From contig CALDYU010000014.1 of assembly GCA_937944485.1 (NCBI GenBank), positions 1-64,000 of the forward strand: a stretch of 64,000 bases of DNA, given 5' to 3'. Below the pieces are notes generated by a model. It was not told the origin of the DNA, searched no databases, and worked only from the letters and a program-made list of their open reading frames with translations. This document shows, piece by piece, positions 43,122 to 52,910 of the stretch (the stretch's first letter is position 1; each line of letters starts with the position of its first letter). Position numbers and translations under genes: made by a program. This DNA comes from an uncultured Flavobacteriaceae bacterium. Its GTDB lineage: Bacteria > Bacteroidota > Bacteroidia > Flavobacteriales > Flavobacteriaceae.

Positions 43122-44636
43122 ATGAAAAAATTGTCCATTTTGTGTATTCTATTTATAACCGCTTGTTCTGTTCCGCCAGAAAAAAAAGCTGAGCAATTGT
43201 ACAGCACGCATTGCGGAAGTTGTCATATGTTACCAAGTCCGCAAGACTTACCAAAGCATTTATGGAGAGATGCTGTACTTCCCGAAATGGCAGCTCGAAT
43301 GGGTATTAAAGATTCAACCTATAGTCCTTATTTAAGGCATTCATTTCCCGAACAAGAGGCAATGATGAAATCTGGCATATATAATGTAAAACCAACAATT
43401 TCGAATGCGGAATGGGAATTATTAAAGGATTATGTGCTGTCGATAGCGCCTGAGAGCTTAACAACGGTGGAGACCTCTAAATTGGTAAAGAGTAATTCTC
43501 CTTTTGTTCCTAAGGTTATAAATATCGATAGTTCTCGGGGTTCTTCTATTTCTTTTTTGAAAATTGATGCCAAAAACCAAAGAATAAATTTGGCCGATAT
43601 CGATGGAAATTTAACCCAATATGATGCTTTAAGAAATAGGGTCATTTACGTTGATAACTATGAGATCGCGACAACTTCATATATTAAGAGTGACTCAGCC
43701 CAGTACATAACACTTGTAGGAATACTAAATCCATCGGAAATTGCTGCAGGTAAAATTTACAAAAAGACAGGTACTATACTAGATGAGATAGAATCGAATT
43801 TGCATCGACCAGTATATACCTCTATAACAGATTTGAATAATAACGGTTTTGATGAGCTTCTTATAAGCGAATTTGGCCATCTTACAGGTAGGCTGTCGTT
43901 ATCCTTTACTTCTGATGGATTAAGCTATCAAAATAAGGTGCTTTATGGACAACCTGGAGTTATTCGAACAATTGTTAAAGATATGAATGCAGATGGACAA
44001 AAGGATATTGTGTTCATGAGCAGCCAAGGCAATGAGGGGGTTTCCATACTGTATCAATCAAAGGATATGCAATTTAATTCGGAACAAGTCATACAATTTA
44101 GTCCAGTTTATGGTAGTAGTTGGTTTGAGCTTATTGATTATAATAATGACGGATTTGATGATATTATAACGGTAAATGGAGATAATGCTGATAAGACCTA
44201 CGTGCATAAGCCTTATCATGGTATGCGGGTTTTTATAAATGACGGAAACAATGGTTTTGATGAAAGATTTTTTTATCCTTTAAAGGGGGCTACGCGTTTG
44301 GTGGCAAGAGACTTTGATAAAGATGGAGATATAGATTTTGGTGTACTCTCTTCATTTCCTGATTATAACGAAACTCAAAATACTTCATTTGTTTATTTAG
44401 AAAACACTAACGCTAAGAACTTTAAATTTGAAAGCCATGGGTTTGATGAAATTTCTTTAGGGCGTTGGTTATTACTAGATGCTGACGACATTGATAATGA
44501 TGGAGATGACGATATCGTTCTAAGCTCTTTTACATATTCTTTCACTCCTGTTCCAAAAAAATTATTAAAACAATGGAGCACATCTAATGTTGATTTGTTA
44601 CTACTTGAAAATAACTTAGTGCCTTCAGTTCGTTAA
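43122..44636 (+). CDS. lipoprotein with a haem-c motif and FG-GAP/VCBS repeats
   Basis: 504 residues from ATG 43122; a TTG at 43107 overlaps the esterase. Lipobox ITAC (Cys15). A single c-type haem motif CGSCH (31-35) opens a cytochrome-like segment of about 100 residues. After it come at least five calcium-binding FG-GAP motifs, such as DLNNNGFDELLISEFG, DMNADGQKDIVF, DYNNDGFDDIITVNGD, DFDKDGDIDFGVL and DIDNDGDDDIVLSS, forming a propeller. The haem suggests electron transfer or oxidation of a ligand held by the propeller; the reaction is unknown. It converges with the large FG-GAP/UnbV gene, 8 bp away. Confidence 0.85.
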   Translation: MKKLSILCILFITACSVPPEKKAEQLYSTHCGSCHMLPSPQDLPKHLWRDAVLPEMAARMGIKDSTYSPYLRHSFPEQEAMMKSGIYNVKPTISNAEWELLKDYVLSIAPESLTTVETSKLVKSNSPFVPKVINIDSSRGSSISFLKIDAKNQRINLADIDGNLTQYDALRNRVIYVDNYEIATTSYIKSDSAQYITLVGILNPSEIAAGKIYKKTGTILDEIESNLHRPVYTSITDLNNNGFDELLISEFGHLTGRLSLSFTSDGLSYQNKVLYGQPGVIRTIVKDMNADGQKDIVFMSSQGNEGVSILYQSKDMQFNSEQVIQFSPVYGSSWFELIDYNNDGFDDIITVNGDNADKTYVHKPYHGMRVFINDGNNGFDERFFYPLKGATRLVARDFDKDGDIDFGVLSSFPDYNETQNTSFVYLENTNAKNFKFESHGFDEISLGRWLLLDADDIDNDGDDDIVLSSFTYSFTPVPKKLLKQWSTSNVDLLLLENNLVPSVR

Positions 44637-44644
44637 TCTTTGGT

Positions 44645-47600
44645 TTAGTTTTTTGCGTCTGATGACGCATTTATTTTAACAAATTGTACAAAGTCACTAT
44701 TTTTGGCTATTAAGATATAATCGTCTTCACCAATTTTAAGTTCAGCCATATCTTTGACATCTCCAGGAGCATAGAGTCCACTTTCTATTTCTTTTATTGG
44801 CTCGAGGTTTCCTTGACCATCACCTTTAAGAAATAACCCGTTACTTGCATCATTACGCGGAGTTTCAACTTCAGAACTGTGTAAGTTGCCTGCTAGTATA
44901 GCATCGAGATGACCGTCACGGTCAAAATCTTTCACTAAAATTTGATTGATACTTGATATTTGCGCAGCCGAGGGTAGTTTTTTTGAGACCAACTTTCCAT
45001 TTTTATTTTCTAAATAAACACTCGCAAACGACTTCACTTGATAATGCAAAGACTCCTCCAAATACTCTTCCGTGTAAACATCTTCTAAAGTGGCGGTTGA
45101 AAAAGAGGCGTAGTTTTCAAATTTCTTTTTTATTCCAGGCATTTGCTGTGAGGTGCATTCTCTACCACGAAGCGGGTATTTTTCACCACCGTTGAAATAA
45201 CTCAAAACAATATCATTGGTTTTGTTATTATCAAAATCATTAAAATAAATATCAAAAGTTTCTTTTTCAGAGGCTTTGTACTTATAATTAAGCCCTAAAT
45301 TACCAACGATATAATCAGTATCTCCATCATTGTCAAAATCACCTTCATTAACGCTAAACCACCAGCCCGAGGTATCGCCTAGACCTAATTCTTTGGTGCT
45401 ATTTTCGAATTTTCCTTGATTGTTTTTAAATATGGTTATTGGCATCCATTCCCCTACAATTATTAAATCTACCCATCCGTCATTGTTATAATCCGTCCAT
45501 GTAGCATCCGTAACCATACCAAGTTTATTTAGTTCAGGTGCTATTTCAGGAGTCACGTCTCTAAAAGACACTTTTGAATCCGAACTTATATTTTCTAATA
45601 TGTAGCTATTGGCAGGTAAGGGATAATTGCCTGGTATTAACCTGCCGCCAACGAATAAATCTAAATCTCCGTCTTTATCATAATCGTAGCTATGAACACG
45701 TGAGCCGCTCGTAATCATTTCTGGTAAAGCGTCTAACGATTTGTAAAAAGTACCATTACCCTTGTTGAGATACAAACGATCTTGAAGGGCTCCTGAATCG
45801 GATTCATATTCGTTGCCTCCGCTAACTATATATATGTCATTCGCATTATCACCATTAGCGTCAAAAATATGAATACCTAGGTCTTCATGACCACGATCTG
45901 CGGAAAAGACTTCCATTTCTTGCTTTACAAAACCAGTTTTAGTTTGAAAATAGATGCCTGTTTTATTCTGAGAAGCTCCTCCTACAACGAAATCATCTAG
46001 TCCATCTCCATTTAAATCCCCTGTAGCTGCATTAGGTCCAAACATAGAGGTTTGATGCGGAAGCAAAATTTCTTTTGCAAAATCATTATAGGTATTTTCA
46101 ATATGTCTATGTTGGGCAACTAGGGTGGTGTCGGTAACAGATGAAAACAGTTTGTTGCCGGTTGCCTGGGTTAATTCATTTGCTTCAGCAGCATTTTTAT
46201 AATGAACAGTTAGTTGTTGATTCGGTTTAACATTGGTAATTAACTCCGTTTTGCCATCAGGCCATTGAACCTGTATGGTATTTATTACGCTATCTTGATC
46301 AATGCCAAAATGAAGTTCGGGTGCTACTGAAGATTGAAAACCACGTGATAAAGTCATTTCTTGAAACTGCCTTCTTGTATTGGTTACAGTAGTAACTTTA
46401 ACACCAATACCAAATGGGTTTTTCTGTTCTCCTTTGAATTTTAAAGAGATAAAATTATTGTTTTCTATGTTGGTGTTTTCAAAAACCGTTACCTTATCAT
46501 CGATATTATTGTTCACAATTTCAAGATCACCGTCATTATCTAGATCTACATATACACTACCATTTGTAAAGCCTTTATACGATATGCCCCAATCTTCGTT
46601 AGATTTTTCAAAGTCTAAGTCACCATTATTTTTAAATATAAAATTGTCAATTCTTTCTGAAGGTATCGCTAAACTTTTCTCTAAGAGACTGTCTTTTTTG
46701 TTCGTTGATTTTTCTAATCTTCCGAAATAATCTTTGTTATTAATTTCTCTTCTCGTACCATTCGCAACAAAAATATCCTTTAAACCATCATTATCTAAAT
46801 CAGCAATTAACGGACCCCAACTCCAATCTGTCGACGAAATACCTGCGAATCTTGATAAATTGCTAAAATCAGGAAGATCATCATTTATTAAACCATTATT
46901 TATTTGTAAACTATTTTGCATGTATTGATAGTGAAAACCAGAGTTCACAGTACTCCAGAAAAGCAACGGATCCATACTCGCCATATTCGCTTTGGCCCTG
47001 CGATTGTCTTGAGCGGTCATGTCAACTTGAAAGATGTCTAACAACATATCATTGTTAATATCGGCAATATCTACTCCCATTCCATAAAAAGAAGTGTTCT
47101 TCGTTATTTCTTTCGATCGTTCTGTAAACGTACCATCTTGGTTATTTATGAAGAACAAATCAGGAGTGCTAAAATCACATGAAACATATATGTCTGGCCA
47201 ACCATCTTGATTGACATCTCCTACGGTTGCACTTAACGAAAGGCCGAAAGATTTTAAGCCACTCTCTTCAGTGACATCAGTAAATGTGTCTCCATCATTT
47301 CGATAGAGCCGATCAGATTCAGAATCTTTTACATTGTGTTTTTTGAAAAAATAGAATCTATTTGGAGCATTAAATGGAGTAGGGGGGTAATTAGCAACAT
47401 ACAAGTCGAGATCACCGTCTTGGTCATAATCAAAAAAGGTAGATTGTACCGTATTACCTGAGTCATTTATTCCATATGTTGCCGCCATTTCAGTAAACGT
47501 ACCATCTTGGTTATTGATAAATAACTGATTTTCCTTTGGCTCGAATTTTCCACTAACAGAGCAGTAAATATCTAGATAACCATCATTGTTAACATCATTC

Positions 47601-47953
47601 ATTGCCACTCCAGTATACCATCTTTCATCTCCGCTAACGCCAGCATTTAGAGAGACTTCTTCAAATTTCAAATTCCCTTTGTTAATATATAATTGGTTAG
47701 GCACCATGTTGCCAGTAAAGTATAAATCATTGAGCCCATCATTGTTTACATCACCTGCCGAAACACCACCTCCCATATACATATAACCATAGGTAAAGTA
47801 GTTTAGAGAATCGTTTTCAATGAGGTTATTAGAGAAAGTTATACCCGTTGAGGTGTCATCTAATTGACGAAATAACTTGTGCGAATTCTTGTTTTCTTGA
47901 TTACAAGAAATACAAATAACCAAAATAGAAATCAGAAATATTGAGTACTTCAT
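44645..47953 (-). CDS. FG-GAP/VCBS repeat lipoprotein with UnbV/ASPIC domain
   Basis: 1102 residues from ATG 47953; this start gives the signal MKYSIFLISILVICISC with the lipobox Cys at 17, whereas the open frame begins at 47992. About 15 calcium-binding D-x-[ND]-x-DG-x-x-D motifs lie in two propeller blocks, for example DVNNDGLNDLYFTG, DYDQDGDLDLYVAN, DLDNDGLKDIFVAN, then DLNGDGLDDFVVGG and DYDKDGDLDLFVGG. Between them sits the UnbV/ASPIC segment with IQVQWPDGKTE. Such proteins are commonly encoded with SusC/SusD in marine Bacteroidota and are presumed surface glycan-binding or processing partners. It follows susD but is separated by a strong hairpin. Confidence 0.9.
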   Translation of the reverse strand: MKYSIFLISILVICISCNQENKNSHKLFRQLDDTSTGITFSNNLIENDSLNYFTYGYMYMGGGVSAGDVNNDGLNDLYFTGNMVPNQLYINKGNLKFEEVSLNAGVSGDERWYTGVAMNDVNNDGYLDIYCSVSGKFEPKENQLFINNQDGTFTEMAATYGINDSGNTVQSTFFDYDQDGDLDLYVANYPPTPFNAPNRFYFFKKHNVKDSESDRLYRNDGDTFTDVTEESGLKSFGLSLSATVGDVNQDGWPDIYVSCDFSTPDLFFINNQDGTFTERSKEITKNTSFYGMGVDIADINNDMLLDIFQVDMTAQDNRRAKANMASMDPLLFWSTVNSGFHYQYMQNSLQINNGLINDDLPDFSNLSRFAGISSTDWSWGPLIADLDNDGLKDIFVANGTRREINNKDYFGRLEKSTNKKDSLLEKSLAIPSERIDNFIFKNNGDLDFEKSNEDWGISYKGFTNGSVYVDLDNDGDLEIVNNNIDDKVTVFENTNIENNNFISLKFKGEQKNPFGIGVKVTTVTNTRRQFQEMTLSRGFQSSVAPELHFGIDQDSVINTIQVQWPDGKTELITNVKPNQQLTVHYKNAAEANELTQATGNKLFSSVTDTTLVAQHRHIENTYNDFAKEILLPHQTSMFGPNAATGDLNGDGLDDFVVGGASQNKTGIYFQTKTGFVKQEMEVFSADRGHEDLGIHIFDANGDNANDIYIVSGGNEYESDSGALQDRLYLNKGNGTFYKSLDALPEMITSGSRVHSYDYDKDGDLDLFVGGRLIPGNYPLPANSYILENISSDSKVSFRDVTPEIAPELNKLGMVTDATWTDYNNDGWVDLIIVGEWMPITIFKNNQGKFENSTKELGLGDTSGWWFSVNEGDFDNDGDTDYIVGNLGLNYKYKASEKETFDIYFNDFDNNKTNDIVLSYFNGGEKYPLRGRECTSQQMPGIKKKFENYASFSTATLEDVYTEEYLEESLHYQVKSFASVYLENKNGKLVSKKLPSAAQISSINQILVKDFDRDGHLDAILAGNLHSSEVETPRNDASNGLFLKGDGQGNLEPIKEIESGLYAPGDVKDMAELKIGEDDYILIAKNSDFVQFVKINASSDAKN

Positions 47954-47969
47954 TGACAATGATTTTTTG

Positions 47970-47977
47970 CAAGTGTA
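47970..47977 (-). promoter_or_regulatory. possible own -7 element (TACACTTG) for the FG-GAP/UnbV gene
   Basis: Seven of eight bases match TAnnTTTG on the minus strand, 16 nt upstream of the ATG at 47953 and downstream of the terminator-like hairpin, so the gene could be transcribed apart from susCD. Confidence 0.3.
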
Positions 47978-48003
47978 AATATATAAAAACACTAATATTA
48001 TAA

Positions 48004-48041
48004 ACTAAAAAAACAGGACATCTATTTATGATGTCCTGTTT
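48004..48041 (-). terminator. strong intrinsic terminator after susD
   Basis: A perfect 12-bp stem AAACAGGACATC (48011-48022) / GATGTCCTGTTT (48030-48041) with a 7-nt loop. On the minus strand it continues into seven T residues, the classic rho-independent form. It stands between susD and the FG-GAP/UnbV gene, 22 nt after the susD stop. Confidence 0.88.
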
Positions 48042-48063
48042 AAAATAATAGTTTTAAAGCGTA

Positions 48064-49755
48064 TTAGTACCCTGGGTTCTGTGTAAGAACACCACCACTT
48101 AAATCAATAGCATTTAGTGGGATAGGTAAAAGGTCATGTTTCGCTTCGTAAGGATTTGTCTTAGGACCGAAGTTAGAGATCGTTCTTGTTTCATTAGCAA
48201 TATAATCGTTAATGATTTGAACGCCATTACCCCATCTACGAATATCGAATAAACGATTTCCTTCCATACCTAATTCTAAACGTCGCTCATGGCGAACCGC
48301 TTTAATCGCAAAATCTTGATCTGGAAAAGATGCGTAAGGTGCTATAACATAGTTCGCAGCAGGTGCATCACCAGCTTCATTTTGAACCCATGTCATGTTC
48401 ACCGCTCTATTTCGTACCATATTTACCCAAGTTAAAGCATTTGCTAAATCATTAGTTTCCGCAGCAGCTTCAGCTCCCATTAACAATACATCCGCAAAAC
48501 GAATAATATGGTAGTTAATACCTGAATGTTGTTGTCCCCAAGCACCAGTACCTTGATTACCCGTATCACCTGATTGGTACACATTTTTAGCTGGTAAGTA
48601 AGGCCCTGATATATCGGCAAAAGTTGCACGTATCCAAGAGTGACCAGGGAACGTGCCATAACGGTTGTAATCGATACCTCTTCTTCCAACGGTATAATCT
48701 AAACGAGGATCTAATGGCCCTGTATGCGGCGTAAATGCATCAGCATCTTCTAAACCGTAATCATTGGCTACATCAGTGTCATTAAAAGTATCAAGTAAAG
48801 GTAAACCAGCTGCGTCAGTTTGGAATGCATTTACCAAATCTTGTGTTGGTTGATAGAAACCACAACAAGAACCGAAAGGACCTGGATTAGGATAGTTTAA
48901 AACACCACCACGGTTTCCGTTTAAGGATTGTCCTCCATCAGCTGTAAACTGAATTGTAAATACTGATTCTGAACTATTCTCACCAGAACTTTCAAAATTG
49001 GCAACAAACTCCGGGTTTAGTTCATAAGGCCCATTATTAATTACATCTGTAAATAAGCTTAAGGCAGCACCCCAATCTGATTGTTGCAAATGCGCTTTAC
49101 CTAAATACGCCTTAGCTGCCCAAGATGTTGGTCTACCTACGTCTGCACCTTGAGAAGCAGGTAAGTTGTCTATAGCAAATTGGAAATCGGCTTCGATTTG
49201 ATCCCAAATAGGACCAGGGTTCGGCTGATTAAACTCCGTATTGGCATAGTTCTCAGCAGAAATGAAAGGAACATTACCATACATGCGCTGAAGCTCAAAG
49301 TTAAAGTGACCTCTTAAGAAACGTGCTTCAGCAATTTTTCCATTAAGATCCGCACCTTCTATAGAACCAGCTAATGCCAGTACTGCATTTGCACGGTTAA
49401 TACCCGCGAAAATGGAAGACCATCTTCCTAAAATATAGGGGTTACCCGTTGCCCAATTATACGTTTCAACTTCAAATAGATCAGCTTGGTCACCATCGGT
49501 ACTCCCTTTATGGGCATCATCAGACAATACATCTAACCACCAGTTGTCACCACTAGCAGCAAATCCGTTACCCGCTAAGTTGTTACGTATGCCGTCAAGC
49601 GTTGAATAGGCGCCAACGAGCAATAACTCGACACCAGCTTCATTAGCCAACGATTCATCACTTAAAGCACCAACAGCTGGCGTTTCAGTAAATTCATCAC
49701 TACAAGCAATGGTAGCAATGAATATTGACATTAATAATATTAATTTCTTTTTCAT
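48064..49755 (-). CDS. SusD/RagB family nutrient-binding outer-membrane lipoprotein
   Basis: 563 residues. Lipoprotein signal MKKKLILLMSIFIATIAC with Cys18, then the SusD-like start SDEFTETPAVGALSDESL. Family features are the TPR-like core (EARFLRGHFNFELQRMYGNVPF, SWAAKAYLGKAHLQQSDWGAALSLF) and the C-terminal RHERRLELGMEGNRLFDIRRWG with LPIPLNAIDLSGG at the end. SusD proteins cap the SusC pore and bind glycans or peptides. It lies 5 nt after susC. The sequence does not show which ligand is used. Confidence 0.95.
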   Translation of the reverse strand: MKKKLILLMSIFIATIACSDEFTETPAVGALSDESLANEAGVELLLVGAYSTLDGIRNNLAGNGFAASGDNWWLDVLSDDAHKGSTDGDQADLFEVETYNWATGNPYILGRWSSIFAGINRANAVLALAGSIEGADLNGKIAEARFLRGHFNFELQRMYGNVPFISAENYANTEFNQPNPGPIWDQIEADFQFAIDNLPASQGADVGRPTSWAAKAYLGKAHLQQSDWGAALSLFTDVINNGPYELNPEFVANFESSGENSSESVFTIQFTADGGQSLNGNRGGVLNYPNPGPFGSCCGFYQPTQDLVNAFQTDAAGLPLLDTFNDTDVANDYGLEDADAFTPHTGPLDPRLDYTVGRRGIDYNRYGTFPGHSWIRATFADISGPYLPAKNVYQSGDTGNQGTGAWGQQHSGINYHIIRFADVLLMGAEAAAETNDLANALTWVNMVRNRAVNMTWVQNEAGDAPAANYVIAPYASFPDQDFAIKAVRHERRLELGMEGNRLFDIRRWGNGVQIINDYIANETRTISNFGPKTNPYEAKHDLLPIPLNAIDLSGGVLTQNPGY

Positions 49756-49760
49756 TTTTT

Positions 49761-52700
49761 TTATAATTTTAAGTTAACTCCTAAAGATAAAATTCGTGAT
49801 TGCGGATAAACATTATTATCTACACCCAAATTTAAGTTATTATTAGAAACAATTTCAGGATCAAATCCTTCATAATCAGTTATCGTAAATACGTTAGACC
49901 CTTGTAAATAGATTCTAAAAGAATCAAAACCTATTTTATCTGTAATTGTATTCGGTAAGTTATAACCAATTTGTAAGTTCTTTAATCGGAAAAAAGAACC
50001 ATCTTCTACGAAATAAGAATTTGGTTGTGTTTCCGCATTTTGAATTGAAGTACTCAACGCAGGCAAGGTAGCGTTGGTATTTGTAGGCGTCCAAGAATCT
50101 AATACCCGTACACTTCTATTACCATTTACAAAGGTAGGGAAGTCGGTAAAGATCTTTTCATAATTGTAAATTTCATTACCCTGTACTCCTGTAAATAAAG
50201 CAGATATATCAAAACCTTTATATCCTAAGTTAAGATTGATGCCATAAATAAAATCAGGATGTGGCGAACCAATAAAAGTACGATCATCATCATCGATTGA
50301 ACCATCACCGTTTATATCGGCATAGGTAAATCTACCTGAATCATCAAAGCCTGTGACTTGTCTTCCGAAGAAAGAAGAAATAGGCTGACCTTCTTGGGTT
50401 CTAGTTACATCGCCACCTCTTAATCCTGCATTAGGAATTTCAAAGGCATTAAGTGATCTAGTTACTTCATTTTTGTATTTTGAAATATTTGCATTAATGG
50501 CATACGAGAAACCTGAAGCTGTCTCGTCTGCATAGCCTAGACTAAGATCGAATCCTTTATTGTTAACATCACCTAAATTAACAAAAGGTGCAGTTGCGTC
50601 AATGGCTGTCGTACTTATTAAGTTGTTGTTTCTTGCAATCAGATCTTCAGTATCGTTATTAAAGTATTCAAAACCTATATCTAATTTATTATCCAATAAA
50701 CCAAGTTCAAAACCTACATTTACTGATGTAGTCGTTTCCCAAACAATATTGGGGTTACCTACATTCGTTAAGATAGCACCAGTAGCGATTGTACCTCCGT
50801 TTAAAGCATAATTTGCTAAACCTTCACTCAAACCGCTTAAGTTAGTAAATAGTACTCCTAAACCAACATCTTGGTTACCTAATTGACCCCAAGATGCTTT
50901 TAATTTTAATCTATTAATAATACCATCTTGTGGAAAGAAGTCTTCTTGACTAACCAACCAGCCTGCGCTGAATGATGGGAAGGTATCTCCTTGGTTTTCT
51001 GGCCCAAAGCGAGAAGTGTTATCATTTCTTATCGTTGCCGTTGCAAAATACTTACCGGCGTAATTGTAATTTACACTACCGAAAATCGAATATAAAGCAT
51101 TTATTCCATCGAAAGCAAAATCAACATTGGGTGTTCCACTTCCATTACTTAATAAATAAAAATCTGGTGTCTCAAATAAAAATCCATTTCGAGATATTTG
51201 ATTTCCTTTCGAACTTTCTTGAACCGCTTCAATACCAGCTATGGCATTAACGTTGTGCTCACCAAATTGTTTTGCATAGTTCAAAGTGTTGGTCCATGTC
51301 CAGCTATAATTATCTACATGTTGTTCTTGCAAAGTATTAGTCCCTAATGGCTCTCCATGCTCAGGGTCTAAGGCTTGAAAAGCTCTTCTGTTAAAAGATT
51401 CAACAGCACCACTAAAAACAGTTTTAGCAGTCAAACCATCTGCTACTTTAGCTGATAAATAGACATCTCCGAATACGCGAAACAATTTGTTGTAATCATT
51501 TCTGCCTCTTTCTAAAAGTGCTAATGGACTTCTAGAGTTACCAGTTCCTTGTGCTCCTGTACCAGCGAACCTTCCTTCATCATCAAATAGTGGAATAAGT
51601 GGGCTACTTCGAAGTGCTGGATTAATTTGGTTGTTATTGTTTTGTCTAGAAAAACTAACGCCAAGATGTTCACCTATGGTAACATGTTTCCCCAGTTTAA
51701 ATTCTGAATTTAATCGTGTTAAACCTTGCTTAAACCCAGTATTCAACTGAATACCATCCCTGTCTAAATATGCTACAGAAAGCGAATACTTACCAGTCTC
51801 TGAACCATTTTGCATTGAAATAGAAGTATTCGTAGTTGATGCATCTCTTAAAATAGCGTTCAGCCAATCCGTTCCTCCTGGTGTTGTTGCGGCAGTAGCT
51901 GGTCCTCTAACAATAGGATCGTAAGAAACTACTCGCGTGTAACCTTGAAGACTTGATGGAACCACTGCAGAAGCACCACTACCGTATTGTGGATGATCAA
52001 ATGGCGTTCCGTCATTGGCAAAACTTTGAAAAAGAACATCACCTAATTGTTGTGAATTAAGCAGTTCTGGCGTACCTGTTGCACTAGAAAATCCTGCATA
52101 CAAATCAACAGAAATTTCTGCTTCTGCCATATTGTACCCACCACTTTTAGTAGTAATAATAACCACACCGTTTGCTGCTCTAGCACCATAAATGGCCGCT
52201 GCACCATCTTTTAAGACATTCATTTGATCAATGTCATTCGGGTTGATACTATTTAATACAGACGCATTATTGGTTTGTACCCCATCTATAATATATAGTG
52301 GATTGGTATTATTTGTAGAACCAAAACCACGAACATTAATTTTTGGAGCTGCACCAGGTGCGCCACTATTGATAACGGTAACACCAGTTACCCTACCTTC
52401 AAGTGCCTCTGCAGCATTCACAATCGGAGCCTTAGTAGCTTCTGAAATGTCAACTGAAGCAACAGAGCCTGTTAGATCACCCCTAGTTTGCGTAGCATAA
52501 CCTAAAACTACAACTTCTTCAAGTTGACTAGCATCTTCAGCTAATTGAACGTTAATGGTTGTTTGACCACCTACTGCAACTTCTTGAGAGGCATAACCAA
52601 TATAGCTAAACACCAGCGTGGCATCGCTAGCAGCATCGATGGAGTAATTTCCATCAAAATCGGTTTGTGTTCCATTGGTAGTTCCCTTTACCACGATATT

Positions 52701-52910
52701 AGCTCCAGGAAGTGGAGCACCATCGGCATCAGTAACCGTACCAGTGATTGTTGATTGAGCAATACTCAAATCAACCGTTGTTAAACTTTTTTCAGGGTTT
52801 GCCATTAAGAGCTGAGCTCCAAGGCAAAAAACCATCGCTAAAAACCCAATACCATAAGAAGAAAATCTTCCTTTAGGCCTCAGCGAATTGTAATCGCGTT
52901 TTTGATTCAT
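49761..52910 (-). CDS. SusC/RagA family TonB-dependent outer-membrane transporter
   Basis: 1049 residues. A signal segment (about 17-38) is followed by a carboxypeptidase-like regulatory domain (STITGTVTDADGAPLPGANIVVKGT, about 52-130), a TonB-box region (LEEVVVLGYATQTR), the plug (LEGRVTGVTVINSGAPGAAPKINVRGFGS, LYIIDGVQ, DIDQMNVLKDGAAAIYGARAANGVVIITTK) and a beta-barrel ending SRILSLGVNLKL. It imports its ligand with TonB energy together with the SusD encoded 5 nt downstream. No extracytoplasmic sigma/anti-sigma pair or hybrid two-component gene adjoins it. Confidence 0.96.
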   Translation of the reverse strand: MNQKRDYNSLRPKGRFSSYGIGFLAMVFCLGAQLLMANPEKSLTTVDLSIAQSTITGTVTDADGAPLPGANIVVKGTTNGTQTDFDGNYSIDAASDATLVFSYIGYASQEVAVGGQTTINVQLAEDASQLEEVVVLGYATQTRGDLTGSVASVDISEATKAPIVNAAEALEGRVTGVTVINSGAPGAAPKINVRGFGSTNNTNPLYIIDGVQTNNASVLNSINPNDIDQMNVLKDGAAAIYGARAANGVVIITTKSGGYNMAEAEISVDLYAGFSSATGTPELLNSQQLGDVLFQSFANDGTPFDHPQYGSGASAVVPSSLQGYTRVVSYDPIVRGPATAATTPGGTDWLNAILRDASTTNTSISMQNGSETGKYSLSVAYLDRDGIQLNTGFKQGLTRLNSEFKLGKHVTIGEHLGVSFSRQNNNNQINPALRSSPLIPLFDDEGRFAGTGAQGTGNSRSPLALLERGRNDYNKLFRVFGDVYLSAKVADGLTAKTVFSGAVESFNRRAFQALDPEHGEPLGTNTLQEQHVDNYSWTWTNTLNYAKQFGEHNVNAIAGIEAVQESSKGNQISRNGFLFETPDFYLLSNGSGTPNVDFAFDGINALYSIFGSVNYNYAGKYFATATIRNDNTSRFGPENQGDTFPSFSAGWLVSQEDFFPQDGIINRLKLKASWGQLGNQDVGLGVLFTNLSGLSEGLANYALNGGTIATGAILTNVGNPNIVWETTTSVNVGFELGLLDNKLDIGFEYFNNDTEDLIARNNNLISTTAIDATAPFVNLGDVNNKGFDLSLGYADETASGFSYAINANISKYKNEVTRSLNAFEIPNAGLRGGDVTRTQEGQPISSFFGRQVTGFDDSGRFTYADINGDGSIDDDDRTFIGSPHPDFIYGINLNLGYKGFDISALFTGVQGNEIYNYEKIFTDFPTFVNGNRSVRVLDSWTPTNTNATLPALSTSIQNAETQPNSYFVEDGSFFRLKNLQIGYNLPNTITDKIGFDSFRIYLQGSNVFTITDYEGFDPEIVSNNNLNLGVDNNVYPQSRILSLGVNLKL

